64,000 bases of DNA from Paulinella micropora (GCA_019918135.1 WBZZ01002895.1:66001-130000); one strand, 5' to 3'. Counted from the first letter of the stretch, positions 51,479 through 61,405 are shown. Notes: generated by a model from the sequence alone, not told the origin. Numbers and translations: made by a program.

Positions 51479-51560
51479 TACAAGCCATCGTTTAGGCTAG
51501 TGTACGCGGACCTGACGCTGGACAAACGCACGGCTCTGCAATTATTGCTTGAGGTCCAGG
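51479..51560. repeat. 82-bp shard of the primase gene in front of RPB5
   Basis: TACAAGCCATCG to TTGAGGTCCAG matches the complement of 20589-20670 with one visible substitution. It codes the YKPSFRLVYADLTLDKRTA primase motif when read from ATG 51417, fused to an unrelated leader (MTVEGISLQEVLASAPRRGT), but then runs out of frame with RPB5. It marks a rearrangement breakpoint. Confidence 0.9.
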
Positions 51561-52208
51561 AACGCTGGACAAACGAACGTGCGCGCGTTGCTGGCGCGCC
51601 TGGGCTACGAGCGCAAAGACTCGCTGGACCTGGTGGATCTATCGGGCGACTGGGCCCCGGCGCGCACAGGCGCGCCGGTGCTGACGGTGTTCTGGAGGTT
51701 CCTGCAGGGTCCGCACGACACGCTGCTGCGGCGGAGCACGGCCAAGAAATGGATAGCCGCGGCGGAGGAGTCGGCGGCCTCGGAGCCCAGGCACGTAATC
51801 ATCATCCATCGCAAGCGGCGCGCGCCAGTGGCGGAGCTGATGGCCGAGCGAGAAGTTGCGCTCGGGTGGCGCATAGAATTTTGGGACGAGGACTCGCTGT
51901 TGTTCACGCCGGGGGTCCGCAGGCTGTACCACCACGAGCACCGCGTGCTCGGCGCGGCCGAGTTAAAGAAGTTGGAAGCGGTGTTCCAGCTGGATGCCGG
52001 GCGGCTGCCCGTGCTGTTTAGTTCGGACCCCGCGGCCAAGTGGTGCGGCGCGCGCTCGGGGGACGTCGTAGCAGTGGAATCGACGTTTATGGACGGCAAG
52101 CAGCAGCAGTACAGGCGCTGTGTGTATTTGGCGGAGGAACGCTTCCGCAAGGAGTCGATAGTGGCCAAGAAGGCCGATGTCAGGGACAGGCACAACCGTT
52201 TCTTGTAA
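51549..52208 (+). CDS. RNA polymerase subunit RPB5 (RPABC1)-like, 5' end lost
   Basis: The frame reads an RPB5 jaw-type N-terminal part (NVRALLARLGYERKDSLDLV, HVIIIHRKRRAPVAELMAER). The conserved C-terminal assembly domain follows: RRLYHHEHRVLGAAELKKLE, LPVLFSSDPAAKWCGARSGD, then VVAVES...YRRCV, matching the family pattern H-x-x-L-x-x-x-E ... LP-I-x-x-x-D-P-x-x-x-x-x-G-x-x-x-G-D-V-x-x-x-x-R. No ATG is available before 51840 because the 5' end is joined to the primase shard, so this copy is probably truncated by rearrangement or needs an upstream exon. Partner of RPB10 at 19.4 kb. Confidence 0.75.
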   Translation: MRSRNAGQTNVRALLARLGYERKDSLDLVDLSGDWAPARTGAPVLTVFWRFLQGPHDTLLRRSTAKKWIAAAEESAASEPRHVIIIHRKRRAPVAELMAEREVALGWRIEFWDEDSLLFTPGVRRLYHHEHRVLGAAELKKLEAVFQLDAGRLPVLFSSDPAAKWCGARSGDVVAVESTFMDGKQQQYRRCVYLAEERFRKESIVAKKADVRDRHNRFL

Positions 52209-52525
52209 GAGATCTGGGAAGGCGAGGGGAAATGGAGGGGGCGTAAGAGAGAGGGGAAGAAAAAAGGTTCTATTTATTTTTTTTCGTCGGTGTAAGTGAA
52301 AGCCAAGCCCAACGCGTCGTCCGGTGCTCTCGACTTTGGGCAAGCAAAAAATAAAGTAAAAACTTTTTTATTTTGACTTTTTGATTAAAAAAAAAAAGAG
52401 AAAGGCCTAGGAAAAAAATATATATATCTCGTGTGTGCCAAATCGGGGCGCGAATTGTACGAGACTTTTTTTTCCGATGTTTTTGCTCTCGCTGTGTTCT
52501 CTCTCGCTGTTTCTCTCACTTGTTT

Positions 52526-55500
52526 CTAGTCGTGCGGTTGCGGGCCCAACAAGGGGCCCAAGAACGTGGAGCCCTGCACGCCCGTTCCGGCGTACTCGGC
52601 GCCCGCGCCCTTGAGCTGCATGAAGGAGTGTGGGTCCGCGCGGGGGCCGAGCGCGGTCCGGCCGACCGCGGCGTCGTGCAGCCTGCCGTGTATGCGGCTG
52701 TAGGTCAGCTGCGCGCCACGGCAGCAAATGGACTGCTCGATCTCTAGCGGCTTGAAGACACCCTCTTCGCTAAACATTAGCGGCTGCGCGTTGGTGAGGT
52801 CCGACACCTTGTACTTGAGCGCCGCCAGCACCAGCTCGCACATCGGGGCGGACGGGTCGGGGTCGACCCGCTCGCCGACAAGCTCCATGGCGATTTTGCC
52901 CGTCATGGAGCTGAACCAGGACTTGGGCACGTACGTGTACGGCACGGGCACCACGACGATGTCCCAGTCCAGGCCGGGGCGCGGGTCGCTGCCGTTGAGT
53001 TACTTGGGCACGGTACTAGCCAGCTTGACGCCCGCCCCGTGCTCGTAGCGGACCGACACGATGTTGGGCTCTATCCGCAGCGTGCGGCGGTCCATGACGA
53101 TGGTGCCCGCCTTGAAGCGCACCTGCACGCTGGTCTGGAAAGAATCGGGGTCGTTGGCAAAGATCACGTCTGAGTCCTTGACGACCACGTGCGCGCTGCC
53201 CTGCCCCTTGCGCATGAAGAGCGCCGACCCGCCGACGAACTTGATGGCGGGCCGGAAGAGCATAAAGCCGAGAGGGAAGGGCAGGTTATAGTCGATAAGC
53301 CACTCCAGGTTCGAGCGCGTAGCCTTGCTTGTTCGCAGCCAGTCCAGGAAACGTTGTTGGCTTTGGCCGCCCGGCGGCGTTTTGGGCGGCGTGCCGTCCA
53401 GTGGCGACACGCCGCCAGACCGAGCGTGTTGCCCCAGTGCTTCGCGCATGAGCTGATTGATGTAGCTAGCGGTGACGGACTTTTCTTGTGCCGAGGCGGG
53501 GCTGAACTTCTCAAGCAAATACTGACCAAGCACCTTCCGTTCCACACCAGCGTCGCTTGTTTCATTGCACCAACCGATTGCCGACTTTATATCGTCGTCT
53601 AATTTTTTTGTTTTCTCTGTGCACAATTGTGTCAGAGCGCTCAGGAGGCTCGCGCGCAGATTAAATTTGTCGATGTCGTCGACCGTGACTTTCTTCGTTT
53701 CGGAATCGTAAAATAGCCACATGCAGGCAATTGCCATTCCTTCGTTCGAATGTTTGTCGTCGAGAAACGCTCCCACCTGCGGTATTAGCGTTTGGTAGTG
53801 GGTGTCGGTGCTATTCAAAAATGCAACGATCTGCTGTTTGCATTCTTGCCTAGTTTGCTCCTCAATTGCGCCAAGCGCTGCAGAGCCGCTTGACGCGAGC
53901 GCAGCAGCGTCTTGGACATTCTGCAGCAGCGATTGTACGAAGCAAGCGTATAACTGTGCGTCGCTAGGTTTGCCCTTCGAAAACAGCGCCTTGAGCAGGT
54001 TGCGCAGCTTCTTCTGGTTTTGATCGCTCTGTTGGACACTGTCTCGAAGTTCATCCTGGTCCATGTCTTTGATGGGTAATCCACTGATAAACTTTCTGGC
54101 CCAGTCCTGGATACCAAGTAAACTGGCTTGAGGGATAGCGACAGCTGCACCCAGCGCAAATATGTCGAATGGTGCAATGTCGGCTAGGTCGAACCCACCG
54201 CCACCAGTCGCAGGACCGACACCGGTGGCCAAGCCGTCATCATCGCTGTCGTCGTCGCCACCACCGCCACCACCGCCACCACCGCCGCCGTCGTCGCTGT
54301 CGCCGCCAGCTGCCGCCGCGCTCGGCGGCGGCAGCTGGTCGGCGAGCTCAGGCCTCTGGCTCAGCAAGTAGGACAGCACGCCGATGAGACCCGCGCGGTC
54401 GTACAATTGGTACAGAGTAGGGTTTTCGTATTTCGAAATCTCCTTGAATAATTTCTGACCCAAAGCCCCGGGGCCGTTGCTGCCATCGCCGCCGAACAGG
54501 CCGGAGTGTCGCAGGACGGCCTTGAGGGTCAAATAATGTATCTCCCCCTGGTCGCCGTCCACTATGCCGATCGTGCGCTACGAGCTCTCGTAGCGTTCAA
54601 AGTCCTTGTTGCTCATGTTGCTGTCCGGCAGCATCTGGAAACGTTCTGAGATTAGGCACGGGGTCGTCGTGGGGTCGTGCGGCTCGCGCCTGCCCACCTG
54701 GTAGCTGCGCGAAGGGATGGCGTCCAGCCCCTGCTGGGTCCGAACATCACGAGCTTCTCGTTAGTTCGGTCGTGGGGCTTGACCTTGGGCTCGTCCTGCC
54801 CGAACATCGGCAGGATCCTGCTCTCCGCCTTGATGGTGTTGGCAAACCGGTAGACCTCGTTCGTCAGCAGCACCATGTCCGGCTCCTTGCCCTGGTTTCT
54901 CAGCAGGCCCATGGCCTTGACCTCGATGCCGTTGATGCCCACGCCGTCCTTGTTCACGGCAAAGATGTGCGCGTTCCTCTGCTCCAGCAGCGTCGCTAGG
55001 TCGCGGGCGTTGATAAGCGGTAGTTTGTAGTCGGTCTCTACCAGGCGCCGGACGGACTCCTCCACGAGCTTGTTCACTAGGTTGTAGTTGAGTGACAGCA
55101 CCACCGACATGCTCACGGCCCGCAGCGATTCTTCGTACACCACCACCTTGGTCTTGTCCATGGGCCAGTCCGAAGGCATGACAAAGCCCACCCCGTAGTG
55201 CTGGATGCCTGTGTCTTGGTCGACCTGCTGGTTTCTAGCAGCACTCCGGGCACACGCTGGCTCTTGGGGTTGAGCGCCTTGGGGTTGAACTGCCATTCCA
55301 CCATAGTAACCCTGTCCCCGTGTGGCTTCACCGTCTTGTACTTCTCGAGAAAATTGTCCCACGTGATCATGGAGATCGCACTCAAGAGCTCGGGCCGCGA
55401 AACAACCAGCATGTTCATGAACATCTGGTTCATGGTAAAGTGGCCTCCGTCAAAACTATTCCACAAGCTCTGTGTAATGAAGTCCATCGGGTCGTTGTCC

Positions 55501-55706
55501 GACAGCGGCGCTCGCGTCGACGCCTTGGCCAGGCTGATTGGTCTGAGTGAGCTCATAGCCCGATTAAAGCTCGCTAGCATCCTGACCACGGGCCCGTCGG
55601 ACGAGATTTCCGGTGCTTCTTCGTCCTTGGCCCAGGGCGAAAAAGTAACGTGGCGTTTTTTGCGCGGCTGTTCGTCATCTTTCCAATCGCCGTCAAGGGT
55701 ACTCAT
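52526..55706 (-). pseudogene. Candidate HK97-type major capsid protein, full-length copy (arm 2)
   Basis: Starts at ATG 55706 and ends at TAG 52526. It shares with arm 1 the two frame changes (near 55220 and 54730) and the TAG before the 54562 frame. It has its own TAA at 53000-53002, where arm 1 has a Gln codon (CAA). It alone keeps the gene's true end: YTYVPKSWFSSMTGKIAMEL, then ADPHSFMQLKGAGAEY and GPLLGPQPHD. Total length about 1,060 codons, in the size range expected for tower-bearing HK97 capsid proteins of the herpes/mirus type (from memory). Not translatable as one chain by standard rules. Confidence 0.45.
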
Positions 55707-56714
55707 GTTATTTCTGCCTGTGTGTTTGTTTTCTTTTTTTTTGGCGGGTGGGAGGACAAAAGTTTCAGAGATCCGAAAAAAAAGGGAAAATCCCCCTTTT
55801 CATTCCCCTCCCATTTCCCTCCCCCACTTCCTTTCCTCCGATCTTTCCCCCGTTCCCTTCTCCCCCCAAAGCTAGGTCCTTCTTTAAGGAAGTCCGCTCT
55901 GCTTCTTTTTCTCTCGGTCGGTGCCCCCCTCCTATTCCCCCCCCCCCCCCCTCCTCGGCTTTGCTGCCCACACAAAAACGTACCAGATAAAAACAAAAAT
56001 AATAGTCAGGAAAAAAAACATATTTTGTTGGCATGTGCTGAATAAAAATACGCGTCCTTTGTTTTTTGGAGCCTGGACAACAAAAAAAAAGCAACGCAGT
56101 GAAGCGGGAGAAGGGAGGGAAGGGGGGGGGGGGTCTTCTTCTTTCTACGGCATAGGTAAAAAAAGAGAAGCAGGGTGTGTGTGGGGGGGGGGGGGAGGGG
56201 AAGAACGACAGAGAAATAATGCTGACAAAGGCGCTAAAGAAAGAAGTAAAAAAAAAGGTTGGAAAGAAAAGGCAGAAGGTTCATCGCCCTTCATTCCCAT
56301 TCAATCCCTTCACCCCCTTCCTCTCCTCTCCTTGTGTTTTTTTTGGTGCCTCTCTCCCACGTTCGATTTCCCCCTCCCCCCCTCCCACGTTCTTGGTGTA
56401 CTTGGAAGGGGGGGGCCGCAGCCTGCTGCAAAAGAAAAAAAACAAGCCCTGCTCCCTACGCACCGCTACCCTCCTGTCCCCCCCCCCCCTTACTGCTCGA
56501 ACACTTCCTCCTCTCAGAGTTCGTTCCGCCCCCCCCCCCCCCCTCTCCCCTTCCCTGCCTTCCACCCAATCCTTAATTTTATTCTCTTTCTCTCTGTCCC
56601 TCTCTTTTCTCCCCCGTGCTTGTGCCTCTCCCCTCCCGCCCCCCCCCCCCCGTTCTGTGTACACCCTTGTACCGAAGCTTAAAAAAGAAAGACAATTGTG
56701 ATTTGTGTAGTTTC

Positions 56715-57707
56715 ATGGCTACGCTACGCTTGCAGTCCTCGCGCTTTCATCCTTACCAGCGTGGTCGGAACGGGCGTGCAGTGGTGCACTCTAGAAATCA
56801 AGACATTCTGCGCTCGTTCCTGGTGGACCGTGTGCCCTTACTCTTCGGGAACCTGGGCGGAAACCTAAGTAACCTAGCCACCGACTTTCCTGCCTCGTTA
56901 GGTCATGTCTTGTACAATTGCAGAAAGGGCGGGGCCCTCTTGATAGATCAGGGCGCGAACGCCGGGTTCTTAGTTTTCGGGCCTGGGAGGGTGGGTGCAG
57001 AAGTGCTGGCGCAGCTTGCGGATGGGGGCAGGTATAGCATTACCTTGCGAGAAACCACTACCAAGGCACAGAAACACCGGCTGCTCAACCAGCCCCATCT
57101 AGAGATATCAAGCGAGCCCCCTCCACAGAGCGAGCAGTTGCTACCACCACACGAGTTTCCCTGGGCAGAGATCTCTCCTCCGGTATCAGATTTTGTGTAC
57201 GCCCTACGTAAATTCCGCGCGGAAGGCAATGTCTGGGAATTCTTTAAGCCTGACCAAGCAGTCGACGTCGACATACCCGAACGTTTCAGGCTCGTCCTAG
57301 AACGCTTAGCTATGTTTGCCTGCGTAGCCATTCATTTGCAAGAGGATGCACAGGACGACGAGGCACAGAAAAGAGTTTGGGAGGCACAGCGCCCGTCCGT
57401 GAAGGTTGTGCTGATGGATTCGGTTCTTCCCGAATGCTGCAACAGGAGTGCCTGCATCGTGATTAGCTCTGTCTGCGCAGCGAGCGGCGCGCGTGCGGCC
57501 CGAGTCATGGAGAGCTGCGCCCGATTCCTGACCGCTTTTAAGGCCAGCAATGTTAATACCTGGTTAGACTTAGAAAAGAACCACCTGGCTATCCAATTTC
57601 TGTTGCCGCTGGAGGAGGAGAATGACGGCGAAAAAGGCGGCAAAGAGCAAGGGCTGAGGACGCGCTGTTCGAACAGGCCTGCCCAGTTGCACAAAGTACT
57701 AGAATGA
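56715..57707 (+). CDS. Unrecognised 330-aa protein, intact (arm 2)
   Basis: Same protein as complement(29056-30048) with Pro instead of His near residue 13 (SSRFHPYQRG). It starts 14 nt after TTGTGATTTGTGTAG. Its stop codon abuts the 43-bp minisatellite. The frame is unbroken in both arms, in contrast to the neighbouring capsid-like and rhodopsin-like genes. Confidence 0.5.
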   Translation: MATLRLQSSRFHPYQRGRNGRAVVHSRNQDILRSFLVDRVPLLFGNLGGNLSNLATDFPASLGHVLYNCRKGGALLIDQGANAGFLVFGPGRVGAEVLAQLADGGRYSITLRETTTKAQKHRLLNQPHLEISSEPPPQSEQLLPPHEFPWAEISPPVSDFVYALRKFRAEGNVWEFFKPDQAVDVDIPERFRLVLERLAMFACVAIHLQEDAQDDEAQKRVWEAQRPSVKVVLMDSVLPECCNRSACIVISSVCAASGARAARVMESCARFLTAFKASNVNTWLDLEKNHLAIQFLLPLEEENDGEKGGKEQGLRTRCSNRPAQLHKVLE

Positions 57708-57959
57708 GGGCTGCACCAAAGGACGGGGGCGAACCGTTGCACCAGAATGAGGGCTGCGCAAAAGGACGGGGGCGAACCGTTGCACCAGAAGGAGGGCTGC
57801 GCAAAAGGACGGGGCGAACCGTTTCTGCGGGGGGGTGGGGGGGGGGGCGGGAGGGGCAACACGCGCAAGAAAAGGGACACAGGTTCCAGCAGGCAGGGGA
57901 GGGGGGGGCGGGGAGGGGAAAGGTTTGGCCAAAAGACACGTGTGCGGAAGGCGGGGTGT

Positions 57960-57990
<31 letters not shown>

Positions 57991-58427
57991 GTAAAAGCCG
58001 TGGCAGGTCGGGCGGCTTGTCCTTTTGCTAAATACGACCGACCTGCCACCCCGCGTTCCCACATCCCCCCCCCTCCCCCCACAACCTCCGCCGGCCCCTA
58101 CGCCTACTCTTCGCAAATGTCTACATAGGATGGTCAAAAAAAAAAAACACCAAACCAGACAACAACAAAAAAAAACCCCACCAAACGAACTTGATAAAGA
58201 AAAAAAAATCAGTAAAATCATTCGCGCTCAACTTTTTTCTTCTTGCCTCCCCCCCCCCCCACCACCCTTGTTCATATCTTTCACCCACCCCTTCCCCCCA
58301 CCCCCGCCCCCCTCCTCTCCCACTATTTTTTGGGACCCCACTGTTGGCGTCAATCCTGGCTGGCTCTTTCTCTGTACCCTTTTCCTCTTTCCTCTCAAAC
58401 CCTTCTCCTCCGCTCCGGTTTGAAGCT
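57708..58427. repeat. 43-bp minisatellite, hairpin and homopolymer spacer (arm 2)
   Basis: About 2.7 units of GAATGAGGGCTGCGCAAAAG-GACGGGGGCGAACCGTTGCACCA at 57706-57822. Hairpin GTGGCAGGTCGG (58000-58011) / CCGACCTGCCAC (58038-58049). G run of 18 at 57974. No gene. Confidence 0.8.
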
Positions 58428-59239
58428 ATGGGCCGCTGTCGTGGACTCAAGGTACAGCCGGTGCTTGTCGGTTTCGCGGTCCTAGCTTTGGCAGCGCATG
58501 CCTCGATCTTGGGTTGGGAAATAGCCCGCAGAAAGCACGCGGACACTAGCGTCTTGGTGTTGTCGATAACGCTGCAAATCATCAGCCTAGTAGGGCTGTG
58601 TGTTTTAGTAGCACACGCACTGCTGCCCCGCTGGGAGGGCTTTCAGGTTTACAGATGGATAGAGGCGGCGTTCTGCGCTCCGCTGCTGCTGGTGCTGCTG
58701 TTATTCCAAGCCGGAGAACGCGGGGTTGGCGCGCTGATTATCAGCACCGGTCTCTGTCAGCTGGCTATCTTCCTGAGCAGCATCATACCGATGGCGTTTG
58801 TCAGGGATTTCCAAGTGCTTGAGCATCGGCTGCCACACCACGGGGCGTTCTGCTGCTTGCTCAGGCTGCGGCAGGCTGCTGCCAGTGGGAGGGAGGGGAG
58901 GCCAATTTGATTCTGAACGCTCAGAAGTCATCCAAGGAAGAGCGAAGGCTTGTGTTGCTGATCATTGCGTTGCAGAACTTTTGGTTGTTAGCGCTCTACG
59001 CCCGCTGTCTCTCCCTCGTGCCCTTGGTATTGGCAGCGAGACACCACCCGGCGCCGGCAGTCATTTATGTTCTGTGGTGCGGCTGTTTCGGAGTCTGGGA
59101 ATGTGTCTATTATCTCTGCCTACCGATTTCCCCCGACAACGACGAGCGCAGAGATACCAAAGATCTCATTTATTTCTTGCTGTCTCACGGCGGACGCTGT
59201 GGTCTGTCCGTCTGGGCCTTCCACAGCCTGACCAACTAG
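58428..59239 (+). CDS. Heliorhodopsin-like seven-helix protein without the retinal lysine (arm 2 copy, frameshifted)
   Basis: ATG 58428 (MGRCRGLKVQPVLVGFAVLA). Helices: VLVGFAVLALAAHASILGW; VLVLSITLQIISLVGLCVLV; WIEAAFCAPLLLVLLLFQAG; VGALIISTGLCQLAIFLSSI; then, after a frame change near 58905, LVLLIIALQNFWLLALYARC; AVIYVLWCGCFGVWECVYYL; LIYFLLSHGGRCGLSVWAF. Seven helices and the R-W-x-E phrase in helix 3 fit heliorhodopsin. The position of the Schiff-base Lys in helix 7 is Arg, so retinal could not be bound in the usual way. The same frame change is present in arm 1. Confidence 0.5.
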
Positions 59240-59308
59240 CGAGGAGGCACAAACCCCTCATGAACATCATCATCGGTCCAGCAGCTTTTTGGGCAGATCT
59301 ATCCTCAA

Positions 59309-60014
59309 AACTAAACATTCGACAATCTTGGGGGTATCCCTTTTTCCGAAATTTTCCATGAAGTATATGGACTTTTTTGAAAACGTGTGGAAATGAAAGG
59401 AAATCAATTCACTGATTGCAGAACATATAAAAATAATATTAAAACATGTTTTTATTAATTGTAATACACTTTAACTTCATCTTCAGAGGTGGGCAGGAAC
59501 CGGTCCGACACGGTAATCTTTCTCCTTTTTCATAGTCCCGGCTACTATGAATCTATGATGATAACAATGCCCAACATGCAGAATTTGCTTTTAAGTTTGT
59601 TTATCTTTGTTTACATTAAGCATTTTACTTTATTATGATAATAAACATTGCTTTTACCTACAATAAATTCCCCCCGGGGGGGGGGGAGGGGGGAGGGGGG
59701 AACGGGGGAGGAAGAGAAGTGCGATGTCGCCACGCAAAATACATAGATTCTACAACAAAATTTCTTTAATTACTAAAAAAAATAATAAATCTAACTCCGT
59801 AATATCATACTAACTAAATTAGAAGTTTGTTTAACTCTTGCACGCGACAAACGTTCTTAATCACGCTTTCGACCATAACAAACCTGCCAGTGCAAAAAAT
59901 TACGATTAATACTACACTACTACAAAGAAAAAAAACACAAAACAAATTCAAACATCTTTCAGATGAAGGAGAAAAGTGAAAGCTATGCAAACTACCTGGT
60001 GCGTGCATTTGAAG
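59309..60014. other. AT-rich host-type DNA with a transposon-terminal repeat
   Basis: 59325-59515 is the inverted partner of 43487-43660 (GGTATCC...CCGAAATTTTCC...AACATGTTTTTATTAATTG...GGAACCGGTCCGACAC). A C/G foldback follows at 59669-59700. The rest to 60014 shows no gene. Confidence 0.6.
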
Positions 60015-60623
60015 TTAGCGCCGAGTCAGCGCAAGCGATGCTAAAACAAACTCCCATGCGTTAGGTGAGCTGGGAGCGGTGAGACCGGTGCCGCGTTGGG
60101 GGGTGGAAGGTGAGTTACCAGCAGACAGAGCGCCAGCTGCCATCCGCGCGATGAGATCCTCCAGCAAGCTTTCTCTCTCGCTCTTACTATTTTTGTTGTT
60201 GTTGTTGTTGTTGCTGTTGTTGTTGCTGATGTTGTTGTTGTTGTTATCATTATCATCATAGTTTTTCTTGTTCTTGTTATTCTTCTTCATCTTCTTCTTC
60301 ACTCTCTCGTTCTCTTCTTCTGAGCTTTCCTCCTCCTCCTCCTCCTCCTCCTCCTTCTCCTTCTTCGAATTCTTCCTCTTTCTTCTCTCCTCTTCCCGTT
60401 GTCGCTTCTCTTGCGCCTCTTTTTCCTTCCGATCTTGCGCTTCTTTTTTCTTCCTTTCCTCCTCTCTCAACTTTCTTTCTTCTGCTAGCATTTCCTTAAT
60501 GGATGCGGCTTGTTCTGACATTGCCTTGTTCACAAGATCCTGAACGACTTCTTTCGACACGCCGGCGGACGAACTACCCTGAATACAATACCGGTCGCCG
60601 TTGTTTTGAAAGAAGTCGTTCAT
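60015..60623 (-). CDS. Charged coiled-coil protein with Asn microsatellite, 202 aa
   Basis: ATG 60623 (MNDFFQNNGDRYCIQGSSSA). Residues 45-90 form a Glu/Arg/Lys coiled coil (KLREEERKKKEAQDRKEKEA), followed by poly-Glu, Lys-rich and Asn runs (TTG/TTA repeats). The C-terminus reads ESLLEDLIARMAAGALSAGN and ends in ASLALTRR. Possibly a transposon- or host-encoded protein. The upstream frame extension consists of the repeat at 60731-60905 and is not part of the gene. Confidence 0.35.
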   Translation of the reverse strand: MNDFFQNNGDRYCIQGSSSAGVSKEVVQDLVNKAMSEQAASIKEMLAEERKLREEERKKKEAQDRKEKEAQEKRQREEERRKRKNSKKEKEEEEEEEEESSEEENERVKKKMKKNNKNKKNYDDNDNNNNNISNNNSNNNNNNKNSKSERESLLEDLIARMAAGALSAGNSPSTPQRGTGLTAPSSPNAWEFVLASLALTRR

Positions 60624-60682
60624 TTCTTGCGAACAAGGCAGTGGCAGAACAAACCAACAGCAACGACAACAACAACAACAAA

Positions 60683-60729
<47 letters not shown>

Positions 60730-60730
60730 G

Positions 60731-60904
60731 TATATCTCCTGCCAATTGCTGAGACAAAAGGCCATGTGCATCCAGTCCTCCATTCCATAAGGAAAGTCTC
60801 CACACCAATCGGTGGAATAAAGGAAGTGACGGCATAGAACATCACTCTAGGAGCTTTATACCAATCAGCCCATGGAAAGGGACCGATGGCCTATGTACTC
60901 CCTA

Positions 60905-60905
<1 letters not shown>
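60731..60905. repeat. 175-bp AAT-flanked repeat, copy 1
   Basis: TATCTCCTGCCAATTGCTGA ... GGACCGATGGCCTATGTACT CCCT. Three more copies lie at 62940-63534. Each is bordered by (AAT)n, as expected for short retroelements with AAT tails. Confidence 0.9.
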
Positions 60906-60974
<69 letters not shown>

Positions 60975-60976
60975 GT
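60906..60976. repeat. (AAT)n microsatellite
   Basis: About 70 bp of AAT/TAA units following repeat copy 1. Confidence 0.95.
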
Positions 60977-61079
60977 GCTTCTCTGTCAATGGCTGATGCA
61001 TTTCTGCACATGCGCCTCCATCGTCTCACCCGTGAGGGGAGTACGAAGAATTGACGATAAGCTCTAATGACACCCCCGC

Positions 61080-61240
61080 AAGGGCAGTTCCAACACTTCC
61101 AGACGGGCCGGTATGTTCAATGAAAATACTGGTCCAGATGGATCGGTATGTTCAATGAAAATACTGGTGGCACCGACGGGAATCGAACTGGCGACAGGGC
61201 CCAGATGGTAGAACTTGACCACTGGGCTATCACGGTGTCC
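61080..61240 (-). mobile_element. tRNA-derived SINE with duplicated body segment
   Basis: Minus strand 61240-61169 is tRNA-like: a 5' GGACACC with a partly matching 3' GGTGCC, A-box-like TAGCCCAGTGGTC and B-box-like AGTTCGATTCC. The anticodon and T stems pair badly, so it is not a working tRNA. Downstream is a ~30-bp segment repeated twice (ACCAGTATTTTCATTGAACA-TACCG). The upstream side is an AAT microsatellite. Confidence 0.6.
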
Positions 61241-61264
<24 letters not shown>

Positions 61265-61272
<8 letters not shown>

Positions 61273-61405
61273 GTTTGAAAAAAAAATGTCAGCGCTTCCC
61301 GTTAGAGAGATTATACTCGGAAAAAAAAAGACAGGGAAAGGCTCACTGATAGAATGCCACACACACTAGCTAGCCATACTAAAGCTAGTAGCTATACTCC
61401 CCTCT
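61265..61405. repeat. ~135-bp direct repeat, copy 1 (copy 2 at 62745-62885)
   Basis: TCAGCGCTTCCCGTTAGA, AAAACAGGGAAAGGCTCACT, GCCACACACACTAGCTA and CTATACTCCCCTCTCTAAAC occur in the same order in both copies. Both are preceded by AAT or AATA repeats. Diverged by several indels, so an older family. Confidence 0.85.

Larger units (their letters stand above)
52919..59308. repeat. 6.39-kb inverted repeat, arm 2
   Basis: Reverse complement of 27467-33848. At 59308 viral DNA stops after ATCCTCAA and AT-rich DNA with the 43487-type repeat begins. At 52919 the match to arm 1 stops inside the capsid-like gene. Few substitutions (for example TAA/CAA at 53000, RHVTFS/RYVTFS) and homopolymer changes separate the arms. 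Confidence 0.95.

Noticed and set aside
27467..59308. Teratorn-like piggyBac-herpesvirus fusion
   Set aside because: No piggyBac transposase or TTAA-bounded ends were recognised; the transposase-like genes are of another type.
61169..61240. Functional tRNA gene
   Set aside because: A and B boxes are present, but stems pair badly and it sits next to duplicated SINE body and a microsatellite.
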